Part shown: positions 46,621-54,420 of the stretch, piece after piece
How the letters are laid out: the number at the start of each line of letters is the position of its first letter
Numbering within the stretch: position 1 is the first letter of the stretch
NCBI RefSeq assembly: GCF_010470665.1
Contig: NZ_VOPZ01000006.1
Span: forward strand, 239,274-303,273
Source: Desulfovibrio sp. JC022
GTDB taxonomy: Bacteria; Desulfobacterota; Desulfovibrionia; Desulfovibrionales; Desulfovibrionaceae
Direction: 5' to 3'
DNA: 64,000 bases
The notes under the pieces: model-generated
The model's input: only the letters and a program-made list of their open reading frames with translations
Database searches by the model: none
What the model was told of the DNA's origin: nothing
Position numbers and translations under genes: made by a program

Positions 46621-46914
46621 CTAATCCATATAGTTAGTCATGACAGTGACAAACTTGTCCATTGCCTGCACCGGGTCTTCACCGTTCTCAAGGGCTTCAG
46701 CGTAGCACTTAAGCATGTAACGTTTCATAATCAATTTACTGGAAGATTTAAGGGCCGAGCGTGCAGCCTTAACCTGAGTAAGAATGTCGCCGCACTCCTT
46801 GCCGCTTTCGATCATTCCCTGAATTCCACGAATTTGACCTTCAATACGCTTCATGCGCTTCAGCACATCATTTTTAATTTTTTCCTGCTCTGCTGCTGTT
46901 TCGGGCATGACCAT
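46621..46914 (-). CDS. CsoR-family repressor of the CstR (persulfide-sensing) type
   Basis: The 97-residue all-helical protein belongs to the CsoR/RcnR family (KRIEGQIRGIQGMIE, CGDILTQVKAARSAL). Copper-sensing CsoR uses Cys-His-Cys. Here the two cysteines are C41 and C70, the same 29-residue spacing as C31 and C60 in Staphylococcus aureus CstR, and the position of the metal-binding His is Tyr66. Loss of His with both Cys kept is the mark of CstR-type sensors, which form di- to tetrasulfide links on reaction with persulfides. The gene is beside torD and the rhodanese-reductase operon, and a CsoR/CstR-like operator lies upstream of that operon (54158-54174). Confidence 0.85.
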   Translation of the reverse strand: MVMPETAAEQEKIKNDVLKRMKRIEGQIRGIQGMIESGKECGDILTQVKAARSALKSSSKLIMKRYMLKCYAEALENGEDPVQAMDKFVTVMTNYMD

Positions 46915-46960
46915 GTTCCTTCATCTTGTATGTGTGTGAGAGATTAAGTAGAGTCGCACG

Positions 46961-47611
46961 ATGACTGATAAAAACACCCCCTCCCCAGCGTCCGAAGAGG
47001 AAAACCTTGATCAGGTCTGCCTACTCAATTCTATTGAACTATGCGCAATAATTTTCCGGGGAATAAACCCCGAAGAATGCGCCGCACTTCTGGACGAGGG
47101 TTTGCCCGCACTGGCTACACTTTCAACGGAATCCCTGCAATCCCTTTCAGAGCCGCTGAAAAATATTGCAGCTTCCTGCCCGGAAATTACCGACGAATTC
47201 TGCGAAAACCTTGAATCCGAACATGTCCGGCTCTTCATCAACAGCCGCAGCGGCATAACCGCCCCGCTTTATGAATCCTGCTACGAACCCGGCTCCGGCA
47301 AAGTTATGGGTAAACCCCATCTTGCCATGCGCAAACGCCTTGAAACCGCAGGTCTCGCACCTACCGGAGAACAGGCTTCCGAACCCATGGACCACCTGTG
47401 CATTGAACTGGAATACCTCTACGTGCTGCTTGCCAACGGCTGGGGCGGCAACGATGAAAATTCCCTCACCGGGGCCCGTGAATTTGCCACTGAAAAACTT
47501 ATCTGGGTCCGCAAATTCAATGAAAAACTTTCTAACAGCGATGCAATGCAATTTTATGTTGCAGCATCAGATCTGCTGGTTGCCATACTGGAAGAAATCA
47601 CTTCCTCCTGA
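46961..47611 (+). CDS. TorD/DmsD-family molybdoenzyme chaperone
   Basis: The 216-residue cytoplasmic protein resembles TorD-type chaperones, which bind the Tat signal of molybdoenzymes and hold them for cofactor loading. The family pattern is visible in LESEHVRLFINSRSGITAPL followed by YESCYEPGSGKVMGKPHLAM and in EPMDHLCIELEYLYVLL. Its expected client is the Tat-targeted Mo-bisPGD reductase at 51407-53605. It runs convergent to the reductase operon and overlaps the last 14 bases of the selenocysteine rhodanese gene. It diverges from the CstR-type repressor gene with only 46 bases between the starts. Confidence 0.82.
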   Translation: MTDKNTPSPASEEENLDQVCLLNSIELCAIIFRGINPEECAALLDEGLPALATLSTESLQSLSEPLKNIAASCPEITDEFCENLESEHVRLFINSRSGITAPLYESCYEPGSGKVMGKPHLAMRKRLETAGLAPTGEQASEPMDHLCIELEYLYVLLANGWGGNDENSLTGAREFATEKLIWVRKFNEKLSNSDAMQFYVAASDLLVAILEEITSS

Positions 47612-48599
47612 CACACTTTCGTCCCGGTTTTCCGCTCAAGGCGTCGTTGATCCTTTTAACCAGCGGTGCCGGGCCGGAAACCAGATCGTTGCATGAAAAC
47701 ATTTCTGCAAAGCCCTGATCTCTCTTTTGAAGCATGAACACTATCGGGAGATCCAGCCCCTCTCTCATCGCGGTGCTTTGCTCCAACGGATCAGCCAGAA
47801 TAGGGAAACCGGACTTATTTATTTTGTCAAAACGCATGGCCTCACGGCGATTCATGCCCAAGCCCACAGTGATGAAAAACATGTCCGGGGTACAGCATTC
47901 CAATTCCTTGCGGGCATCATCAACACTGCGTACCGCCTGTGCATTTTCAGCATGACCTTCTTCCACCAGTAGGAGCAGAAAATATTTTGCCTCAAGGGAA
48001 CCAAGGTTCAACTTACTTTGCCCTTCCTGCAACCCCAGATATTTACGTTGTTCAGTATTGCCGCTGAAAGAGAAGTTCATGTCCGGGTATGTTCTCAAAT
48101 CGACAGCCTGTTTTGGCGGAGGATGGCTTTCCACCCAGCCAAACCAGCCGTGGGGGTAACGATATACTTCCTTATAACCAAGACGCGCTGCCCGGCGCGC
48201 CGCAATGGCACTGCGCAGTCACCTGAAACTTCGACAATAGATAATTACCGGACGGCTCAAGTCCGGTCCAAGCAAATCCCTGAATGCAGCTTCCTTTTCT
48301 TCCGAAATATACTGCTCTTCGCTTAAATCGAATTCCATGTTCAGGGCCTGCGGGATATGTCCATCCTTGTATTCGTATCCAGCCCGCACATCCAGCAGCA
48401 GCGTTTCAGAATCGTTCTTCAACTTGTCAGTCAATCCCTTTTCATCCAGCAAGCCATAACCATAGCGATCAGCCTCATTCCGGGCATCCGCCCACCAACT
48501 GGGCAAATCACTTACCGCCTGAGCTGATCCGCAGAAAAAAATAAGGCACATAAAAAATGTGACGATTACCGTTGTCAGTAAAGCTCTGGTTCCGGCCAT
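47598..48599 (-). CDS. Probable selenoprotein: periplasmic rhodanese with in-frame UGA, plus thioredoxin-like C-terminal region
   Basis: Two stretches (48599-48222 and 48218-47598) are in the same frame, separated by one TGA at 48219-48221. Read through, the 333-residue protein has a signal peptide and a rhodanese domain in which the UGA falls in YCRSFR-U-LRSAIAARRAA. The neighbouring triple rhodanese has YCQGLK-C-KLSHKSAKKA, so UGA aligns exactly with a Cys five residues after the catalytic Cys. Homology continues past the UGA (RLGYKEV, GWFGW). A hairpin fitting bacterial SECIS rules follows. The region after about residue 165 (LNLGSLEAKYFLLLL, SGFPILAD) looks like a thioredoxin or peroxiredoxin fold. 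It is probably the last gene of the reductase operon. The alternative is a nonsense mutation. Confidence 0.82.
48182..48201 (-). promoter_or_regulatory. Bacterial SECIS-like hairpin
   Basis: On the minus strand GGCGCGC and GCGCGTC form a 7-bp stem (one G-U pair) with loop CGGGCA. The loop begins 24 bases after the UGA and has G as its second base. Known bacterial SECIS elements have a G among the first two loop bases and lie about 16-37 bases from the UGA, so this fits. Folding was done by eye. Confidence 0.65.
48219..48221 (-). other. In-frame UGA, probable selenocysteine codon
   Basis: TGA on the minus strand interrupts the rhodanese frame at the position occupied by Cys in the two sister domains of the adjacent gene. 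It gives a C-x4-U motif that could form a selenenylsulfide. Confidence 0.78.
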
Positions 48600-48657
48600 G
48601 GCTGCTCCGGTAAATTCAGGGGCCGGAATTAAAATTCCGGCCCCTGTTGTTATTCAA

Positions 48658-49770
48658 TTACTTTTTGGGAGTATGGATGGTGTAGGAACCGTCCTTATGG
48701 AAGTCGGTTTCCGCTTCAAGGTAGTAAGCTTCCTTGATGTCGGGGCGCATATCCATGGTCATATAGAACGCTTCGCCGCTACGTGCTCCGGTGGTGCAGA
48801 CAAAAACTATGGGCTTGTCTGCGGAGAGAGTCTTGATCTTCTTCTCCAGCATATCCACGGGAATATTCACTGCGCTGGGGATATGTCCCTGAGCGAATTC
48901 GTCAGCATCACGGACATCAATCAGCATGATGGAGTTCGGTTTTTCAGCAATGATCTTCTTGAACTGCTCAATATCGATGCTGCCTTCTTCGCCGCCGGAC
49001 TTCACTTCAACAGAACCGGATGCGCCGTAAAGCTCTTTCCAACCGGGATATCCGGCTTCTGCAACATGAACGTCCTTATAGCCGATGCCCATGGCCCGGA
49101 TAGCGGACTTGTGGCTAAGCTTGCACTTGTAACCGCCACAAAAGTAGATAAGCTTGGTATTTCTCTTATCTGCGGGCAGCAGGCCGGTGCGCTTGGCCCA
49201 CTTGGAATCGGGAATAGAGATTGCTGAAGGAATGGAACCGTCCAGAAACTTCTTGGTCGGACGGGCATCAATCAGCATGTAAGGTTCGCCCTTGGCCATC
49301 ATTTCAGCAATAGGTTCGAGACCGATTGAACCATAGCGACCGGACTTCATCCAGCCGGGATACCCGTAGGGGTATACCTTTACGTTTTTGTAGCCCATTT
49401 TGACCGCTTTCTTGGCGGACTTATGACTCAGCTTACACTTGAGACCCTGACAATAAAAGATAAGCAGGGTGTTCTTGTCCTTGGGCAGCTTGTCGGTCAT
49501 CTTATCGAACTGGGAATCCGGAATGGATACCGCAGTAGGGATGTAACCAAGAATGTACTTGCCCTTGTAAGGACGGGAGTCAATGATCATCACCCCTGCG
49601 GGTTTGGGCATTTTGGCGTACTTGGCAACAAAGTCGGTATCGACCATGTCTTTATACATCCAGTCCTGCATCTTGCTCTTGGGGATGACATCCTTAGCCA
49701 TGGCAGGTGCGGCGATAAACGCCAGACACAGTGCCAATACCACTACCTTGAAAAACTGCATTTTCCTCAT
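48658..49770 (-). CDS. Periplasmic triple-rhodanese protein
   Basis: The 370-residue protein has a signal peptide (VVVLALCLAFIAAPAMA) and three rhodanese domains. Active-site loops are FYCQGLKCKLS (domain 1), YFCGGYKCKLS (domain 2) and FVCTTGARSGE (domain 3). Domains 1 and 2 share a second Cys five residues after the catalytic one and a GYPGW motif; domain 3 is a standard CxxGxRS type. Rhodaneses carry sulfane sulfur as persulfide, so the protein probably passes sulfur to or from the reductase encoded upstream. It is cotranscribed with the selenocysteine rhodanese 58 bases downstream. ATG at 49770 follows GGGAG. Confidence 0.9.
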   Translation of the reverse strand: MRKMQFFKVVVLALCLAFIAAPAMAKDVIPKSKMQDWMYKDMVDTDFVAKYAKMPKPAGVMIIDSRPYKGKYILGYIPTAVSIPDSQFDKMTDKLPKDKNTLLIFYCQGLKCKLSHKSAKKAVKMGYKNVKVYPYGYPGWMKSGRYGSIGLEPIAEMMAKGEPYMLIDARPTKKFLDGSIPSAISIPDSKWAKRTGLLPADKRNTKLIYFCGGYKCKLSHKSAIRAMGIGYKDVHVAEAGYPGWKELYGASGSVEVKSGGEEGSIDIEQFKKIIAEKPNSIMLIDVRDADEFAQGHIPSAVNIPVDMLEKKIKTLSADKPIVFVCTTGARSGEAFYMTMDMRPDIKEAYYLEAETDFHKDGSYTIHTPKK

Positions 49771-49828
49771 GTAATTCTCCCTTTTGCTCTATTTAAGATG
49801 ATGCGCTGCGCGCTTGTATCTAAAATTT

Positions 49829-49915
49829 GCCTCCGGCGGCCCTCCGGGGGCCAAAGAAACTTTTTGAAAAAAGTTTCTCTGGACTCTTCCAAAACTTTTA
49901 TTAAGGCTTCGCCGC
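49829..49915 (+). repeat. Intergenic compound repeat, copy 9 (AAACTTTTT variant)
   Basis: This forward copy between the cytochrome b and triple-rhodanese genes has GCCTCCGGCGGCCCTCCGGG, the hairpin GAAACTTTTT/AAAAAGTTTC and CTTCGCCGC. Like copy 1 it has the GAAAC-type hairpin followed by TCTGGACTCTTC. The accessory motif GATGCGCTGCGCGC lies just upstream (49799-49813). Confidence 0.85.
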
Positions 49916-49935
49916 TTTGTTTGTTTAATTTTGCG

Positions 49936-50655
49936 TTAGACTTCAGACGAAGGGTTATCTTTAACCTTGTCATACCAAAGCTTGTGGTGATGCTTGGCGT
50001 AATCTTCCGGCACATGCCCGGTGAACATGGAGCGGAAACCCGGTTTTTCTTCCGGTGAGATCGCCGCCATGTAGATATGGACCAGCAGACCTGCGAAGAC
50101 CAGCCCTACAGCAAGGTAATGCAGGGTGATGGACCAGCTGACCAGGGCCATGTGTTCCGGGCCGAGGGTGCGGTCAGACAGGAACATAATGATCCCGGTA
50201 ACCACGATTACGATTCCGCCCACAACAGAGGCTTGGGCGAATGCCTTCTGGCCCATATTGTAGTAGCCCTGATCGGGTAGCTCGGCATTTTTGCCCAGCA
50301 GTTTCGGTCCGGCAGTCATAAGGATCATCTTGCGGATCATCCAGACTATGTCACGGGCCGGATCAACCATGAAAACTTCCTTCAAGAAGAAGATCGCTCC
50401 CTTGAGATTGATCAGCATGTAGAGGAGCAGCCCCCCTGCCCAGACAAGCCCCAAGGTCACATGAATGGTCAGCAGATTGCCACCTCCGCCCACAAGTGAA
50501 CGCATGAAGGCCGGATAGCCGGAACCCAGCGGGTCGATATCCGGGTTGCCGAAAAGGGCCAGCCCGGTAACCAGCAACAGGAACCAACAGGCCGCATTGA
50601 ACCAGTGAATAAAAATGTCCGAGCGGTCATGCCGCTTGTATTGTCTCGAAGTCAT
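49936..50655 (-). CDS. Membrane cytochrome b subunit of the sulfur-compound reductase
   Basis: The 239-residue protein is of the formate dehydrogenase gamma/PhsC-like cytochrome b type with four membrane helices. His residues suited to two b hemes lie in IFIHWFNAACWFLLL, LLTIHVTLGLVW, SITLHYLAVGL and LVHIYMAAISPEEKPG; the last stretch is typical of the family. It anchors the complex and exchanges electrons with the quinone pool. Its start overlaps the stop of the iron-sulfur subunit (TAATG), showing translational coupling. Confidence 0.85.
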   Translation of the reverse strand: MTSRQYKRHDRSDIFIHWFNAACWFLLLVTGLALFGNPDIDPLGSGYPAFMRSLVGGGGNLLTIHVTLGLVWAGGLLLYMLINLKGAIFFLKEVFMVDPARDIVWMIRKMILMTAGPKLLGKNAELPDQGYYNMGQKAFAQASVVGGIVIVVTGIIMFLSDRTLGPEHMALVSWSITLHYLAVGLVFAGLLVHIYMAAISPEEKPGFRSMFTGHVPEDYAKHHHKLWYDKVKDNPSSEV

Positions 50656-51410
50656 TATTCATCACCTCCCTTGTTTTGGGAGTCGTCATGCTCTTCGGAA
50701 CCGACCAGCAACTGGCGACCAAGCATGACTGCAACACCCAGACCGGACAGACCGACCACGGTCTTGACCACAGGGTTGACCATAGTGGTCAACACATCCA
50801 TGGCTGAAGGCATTTTCGCTTCCACAGGCCATTCCAGCGGTGCGGTTTCACCCAGATAGATCATATTGGGCTTGGTATCCGACTTGGTATTAATAACCCG
50901 CACCAGCTTACCCTTGTTTTCCTGAAGCAGCCTTGCCGCCTCGGACTCGGGGTCATTGATGTCCCCGAAAACGCGAGCCTTGGTAGGACAGGTGTCCACA
51001 CAGGCCGGGAGCAATCCCTGTTCACGGCGTTCTGCGCAGAAATTACACTTGTCCGCCTTACGGGTAATTTCATTACGAAACCGGGCATCATACGGACAGG
51101 CCGGAATACAGTTTCCGCAGCCGATGCACAAAGATGTGTCGATACGCACGGTGCCGTCTTTCTTATCTTTATAGGTAGCTCCGGTGGGACAAGCCTGAAC
51201 ACAGGTAGGATTATCACAGTGCATACAGCCGCCGGGCTGAAAATGGGTCCGCGGCCTGCCGGATGCAAAATCCGGAACCGAAGACTTGATCCAGTTACGC
51301 CACTGGCCATCAGGCACATCATTGGCGACCTTGCAGGAAGCTACGCAACCCTTGCAGTCTATACACTTTGACGAATCGATGACCATTGCGAGTTGTACGG
51401 TTTTACTCAT
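50655..51410 (-). CDS. Four-cluster ferredoxin subunit with C-terminal membrane anchor
   Basis: The 251-residue protein is the electron-transfer subunit of a DMSO-reductase-family complex (PhsB/FdhB/PsrB type). It shows the expected cysteine groups for four [4Fe-4S] clusters: CIDCKGCVASC, CMHCDNPTCVQACP, CIGCGNCIPACP and CNFC with CVDTCP. A hydrophobic segment near residues 210-230 (VVKTVVGLSGLGVAVMLG) is likely a membrane anchor, as in FdnH. It overlaps the molybdopterin subunit stop by 4 bases (ATGA). It carries electrons between the molybdenum site and the cytochrome b. Confidence 0.92.
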   Translation of the reverse strand: MSKTVQLAMVIDSSKCIDCKGCVASCKVANDVPDGQWRNWIKSSVPDFASGRPRTHFQPGGCMHCDNPTCVQACPTGATYKDKKDGTVRIDTSLCIGCGNCIPACPYDARFRNEITRKADKCNFCAERREQGLLPACVDTCPTKARVFGDINDPESEAARLLQENKGKLVRVINTKSDTKPNMIYLGETAPLEWPVEAKMPSAMDVLTTMVNPVVKTVVGLSGLGVAVMLGRQLLVGSEEHDDSQNKGGDE

Positions 51411-53605
51411 GAAGCCACCTTCCTTGTTACGGAAACAAATGTTTCATGCAGGGCCGCATTACCGCAGATTTCATCGTATCCGCCCTCAAGCACCGCAGCC
51501 ATACTGGCCCCTTCACCGAATATGAGGCTGAGTTGCGGAGACAGGGGACCGAAACCGGAAAGCATGTACACGGTATTTTCAAGGATGCCGTCGGTGATTT
51601 CCACCTTGAGTTCGCCCTTGCCTACGGAGCTTGAGACTTCCACCATATCTCCGGGCTTGATGCCCAGAGATTCTGCGGATTTGGTGTTCAACCAGAGGGT
51701 ATTTGGCCCGGTGATCTGATGCAGCACCGCATTATTCTGGGAAGAAGTCTGGGTAACGCAGGCACTGCGCCCGATGACCATGCGGAATTTATTCTTGGGC
51801 GGCTTGGCCGGAGGGGTATAGATCGGCATAGGATCAACACCCATCTTTGCATAACGCTGGTTGTAGAACTCAACCTTCTTGCTGAGAGTCTTGTAAACCC
51901 GATCCTCATAGATGCCGTAAACCTTACTGGGATTATAGTAGACCCCGTCCTTTTCAAAGGCTTCAGCGGCACCGGGCAATTCACGGAGTTGCTTCTTGCG
52001 GTATTCTTCAATGGTGAAATCAAAGTATTCTCCCAGCTCCATCTTTCCGGCCACATCCTTGAGCACATCAAAGACCGGGCGGGATTCGTAAAGAGCCGGA
52101 ACAACCGGATCACGCTGCACAACACAGGCGCAGGCCACGGAACCCTGCAAACCGGAAGCCGGGTCCTGCCGTTCCAGATAGCTGGGGGCGGGCAGCACGA
52201 GGTCAGCCATCCATGCGGTATCGCTCATGGCGATATCCACCACGGTCATGAATTCCATGGCGTTAGCCATCTCAATGGTCTTGGCCCGGTTGGGAGCGGT
52301 TCCCAACGGATTGGTCTTGTAAATGAACCAGCCTTTAACCGGGTACGGCTTGCCGGACAGAACCGCATCACGGGTGATGATAAATGAACCGTCATGCTCA
52401 AACATCATGGGCACCTTATGAGCGTCCACGCGGTCATCGGGGTTCTCATCATACCACGGAGCATCGTAGGGAACACCCTTGAGGCCCACTTCACGGGCAG
52501 CCAGCAGCCCGCCGGGCTGATCCCAGTTGCCGAGCAGTCCGTTCACAATGGCGAAGCTGCGGCGGATCTGGGTGGAATTCTTGTAATCGGAAGTGCGGCG
52601 GCCCGGATAGATCATAGAAGCCGGAGCAGCAGCAGCCAGCTCGCGGGCGATGCGGGCGATATCCTGCGCCGGGATACCGCATTCTTCAGCGGCAAACCGA
52701 GGATCGTACTTCTGCACATGTTCACGAAGCTGGTCGATGCCGTAAGTTTTATCGGCGATCCACTTCTTATCGTAAAGTTCTTCATCAATAATGACATGGG
52801 CCAGCGCAAGCATGAAAGCCATATCCGTACCGGGACGGATGGGATACCACTCATCTGCCAAAGCTGCGGTCTTGGTGTAGCGCGGATCAAGCACCACCAG
52901 CTTGCTGCCTTTCTGCATGGCGGTCATCAGATCGATGGAATCCGGCGTGACCAGAGCTTCAAAGCGGTTAGCCCCGGCCATGATGATATATTTGCTGTTG
53001 AGTACGTCGGCAAAAGGAACTTCGCCGAAGGTATCGAGAAAAGCACGGCTTCCGCTAAGGAGACAGAGGGATTCGTGGGAAGTCACGTTATAGGAACCGT
53101 AAACTTCGGCAAAACGGCCCACGAACTGGGATTGCAGGTCGGCCCCGGCAGAAAAGAGATGCCCGCAGGGGGTATACTTCTTGCGGATATCCTGCATCTT
53201 CTCAACCATCAGGTCGATGGCCTCATCCCACGGAATGCGCTGCCACTTACCCTCGCCGCGTTCGCCCTTGCGAAGCAGGGGGTGCTTTAAGCGGTCAGGA
53301 TCATACATCTGTGCTACCCCGGCATTGCCGCGGGCGCAGAGCATACCTCTGGATTTGAGAAATTTGGGGTTGGGATCGAGTTTCTTGATTACACCGTCCT
53401 GAACACGGGCGATGCAGCCGCACTTGTTGAAGCACATGTCACAGGCCGAGAAAGCGGATTCCCAGTCACCTGATGTATTATTGACCTGCGCGGACGCTGT
53501 TTGCAGTCCGCCCAGAACGGGAGCACTCCCGGCTGCGGCAGCGGCCAGCATCCCGGAGGCCTTGAAAAAGTCGCGGCGGGAAAGCCTGGTCTTGTCTTTA
53601 GCCAC
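51407..53605 (-). CDS. Molybdopterin oxidoreductase, thiosulfate/polysulfide reductase (PhsA/PsrA) type
   Basis: The protein of about 732 residues has a Tat signal (SRRDFFKASGML), so it is exported folded. A [4Fe-4S] site (CDMCFNKCGC with a downstream MLCARG) is followed by the molybdopterin domains (PWDEAIDLMVEKM, NPLGTAPN). The molybdenum ligand is probably the Cys in SHESLCLLSG; it is a Cys codon, not UGA. The overall pattern is that of PhsA/PsrA enzymes, which reduce thiosulfate, polysulfide or tetrathionate; the exact substrate cannot be fixed. Start choice: GTG at 53605 has GGAGGTGGAA before it, while ATG at 53617 and TTG at 53626 lack one. The rhodanese partners suggest sulfane-sulfur chemistry. 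Confidence 0.88.
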   Translation of the reverse strand: MAKDKTRLSRRDFFKASGMLAAAAAGSAPVLGGLQTASAQVNNTSGDWESAFSACDMCFNKCGCIARVQDGVIKKLDPNPKFLKSRGMLCARGNAGVAQMYDPDRLKHPLLRKGERGEGKWQRIPWDEAIDLMVEKMQDIRKKYTPCGHLFSAGADLQSQFVGRFAEVYGSYNVTSHESLCLLSGSRAFLDTFGEVPFADVLNSKYIIMAGANRFEALVTPDSIDLMTAMQKGSKLVVLDPRYTKTAALADEWYPIRPGTDMAFMLALAHVIIDEELYDKKWIADKTYGIDQLREHVQKYDPRFAAEECGIPAQDIARIARELAAAAPASMIYPGRRTSDYKNSTQIRRSFAIVNGLLGNWDQPGGLLAAREVGLKGVPYDAPWYDENPDDRVDAHKVPMMFEHDGSFIITRDAVLSGKPYPVKGWFIYKTNPLGTAPNRAKTIEMANAMEFMTVVDIAMSDTAWMADLVLPAPSYLERQDPASGLQGSVACACVVQRDPVVPALYESRPVFDVLKDVAGKMELGEYFDFTIEEYRKKQLRELPGAAEAFEKDGVYYNPSKVYGIYEDRVYKTLSKKVEFYNQRYAKMGVDPMPIYTPPAKPPKNKFRMVIGRSACVTQTSSQNNAVLHQITGPNTLWLNTKSAESLGIKPGDMVEVSSSVGKGELKVEITDGILENTVYMLSGFGPLSPQLSLIFGEGASMAAVLEGGYDEICGNAALHETFVSVTRKVAS

Positions 53606-53737
53606 TTCCACCTCCATGTTGATCAAGGGGAAAGGAGTTAAGATTGCTGTGCGGGGGAAAGGTCATTCCCACCGCACAGGAAATGAATACCTAGGTGCAA
53701 AGATGATAAACTTAAGTAATCATCTGCGGATTAAACA

Positions 53738-54061
53738 CTAGCTGCACTTGGCCGGAGACGGAGAATCCTTGGCGTAATCATGCAGGTAAGTAAAAATATC
53801 GTTGATGTCCTTTTCCTTCACCTTGCTCCACTCAGGGGAACACTTGATCTTGGAAGTGTCGGAGAACATAGCGGTCCACTCTGCCTGAGTCTTGGTGCTG
53901 GGGCTTAAATCGGATGCTGTCTGGCCGTGACAGGAACGGCAATGTTTGCGGTAAAGAAACTTACCTTTACGGGCATTACCACCGCCGAAAGCGGTAGCCA
54001 TGCTGGCCATAGACAGGACCATGAGGGCACAAATCAAAATACCTATCACCTTACGATTCAT
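53738..54061 (-). CDS. Periplasmic monoheme cytochrome c
   Basis: The 107-residue precursor has a signal peptide (ILICALMVLSMASMATA) and one heme-binding motif CRSCHGQ near residue 42. Candidate distal ligands are the Met residues further on (AMFSD). Length and pattern fit class I cytochromes. It is the first gene of the reductase operon and may be its periplasmic electron partner. ATG follows GGAGG. A CsoR/CstR-like operator lies about 100 bases upstream. Confidence 0.88.
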   Translation of the reverse strand: MNRKVIGILICALMVLSMASMATAFGGGNARKGKFLYRKHCRSCHGQTASDLSPSTKTQAEWTAMFSDTSKIKCSPEWSKVKEKDINDIFTYLHDYAKDSPSPAKCS

Positions 54062-54157
54062 TAGAAACCTCCATAATTATTTTCTTAACCCATAACATCC
54101 CCTTCTCATTTTTTAAAGCGAAAGAGATGTTTTTTTAGCGAACTCTTCAACTCTAAG

Positions 54158-54174
54158 ATACCCATACGGGGTAT
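54158..54174. promoter_or_regulatory. CsoR/CstR-type operator
   Basis: ATACCCATACGGGGTAT is a perfect 6-bp inverted repeat (ATACCC/GGGTAT) with a 5-base spacer. CsoR and CstR operators are known to have TACCC...GGGTA-type GC-core palindromes with flanking AT. It is about 97 bases upstream of the cytochrome c start. Confidence 0.7.
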
Positions 54175-54335
54175 AGGTGTCAACGATAAAACGCACACAA
54201 ACCCATAGCTCCACCCGATGACACCCGAAACTGAAAACTCAGCTTTGCACCCCACATACAGCAAGTGCAATCCAAAGTAAGCACTGCACCCACAACACAT
54301 TCAATATTATCAGTGTCTTACAAAAATATATCTTT

Positions 54336-54350
54336 TGGCCCGCATTTTGC
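54336..54350 (+). promoter_or_regulatory. Sigma54 promoter of the YeiH-type transporter gene
   Basis: TGGCCCGCATTTTGC matches the -24/-12 consensus (TGGCAC-N5-TTGC) with one change in the -24 box. It lies about 70 bases upstream of the ATG. The sigma54-dependent response regulator at 59438-60841 is the expected activator. Confidence 0.75.
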
Positions 54351-54420
54351 TTTTACAGCCATCAGGATACAGGCAGACCACGGTCTGTTTTGAAAATAAA
54401 TTTGGAGGATATGTAAAAAA

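Larger units (their letters stand above)
54062..54420. promoter_or_regulatory. Divergent control region of the reductase operon and YeiH-type gene
   Basis: This gene-free region of 359 bases has a CsoR/CstR-like palindrome near the reductase side (54158-54174) and a sigma54 promoter near the transporter side (54336-54350). Between them lie AGTGC at 54264-54268 and GCACT at 54281-54285 with a 12-base spacer, a possible enhancer site for the response regulator. The two directions thus appear to be under different types of control. Confidence 0.55.

Noticed and set aside
48134..48599. Frameshifted or truncated rhodanese pseudogene
   Set aside because: Both halves are in the same frame, only the single TGA separates them, and homology continues without loss across it; Sec is the simpler explanation.
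49360..49375. ATACCC-GTAG-GGGTAT palindrome inside the triple-rhodanese gene
   Set aside because: It has a 4-base spacer rather than 5, lies inside coding sequence for a Tyr/Gly/Pro motif, and is far from any start.
51407..53605. Selenocysteine at the molybdenum ligand of the reductase
   Set aside because: The ligand region SHESLCLLSG has a Cys codon and the frame has no internal TGA.
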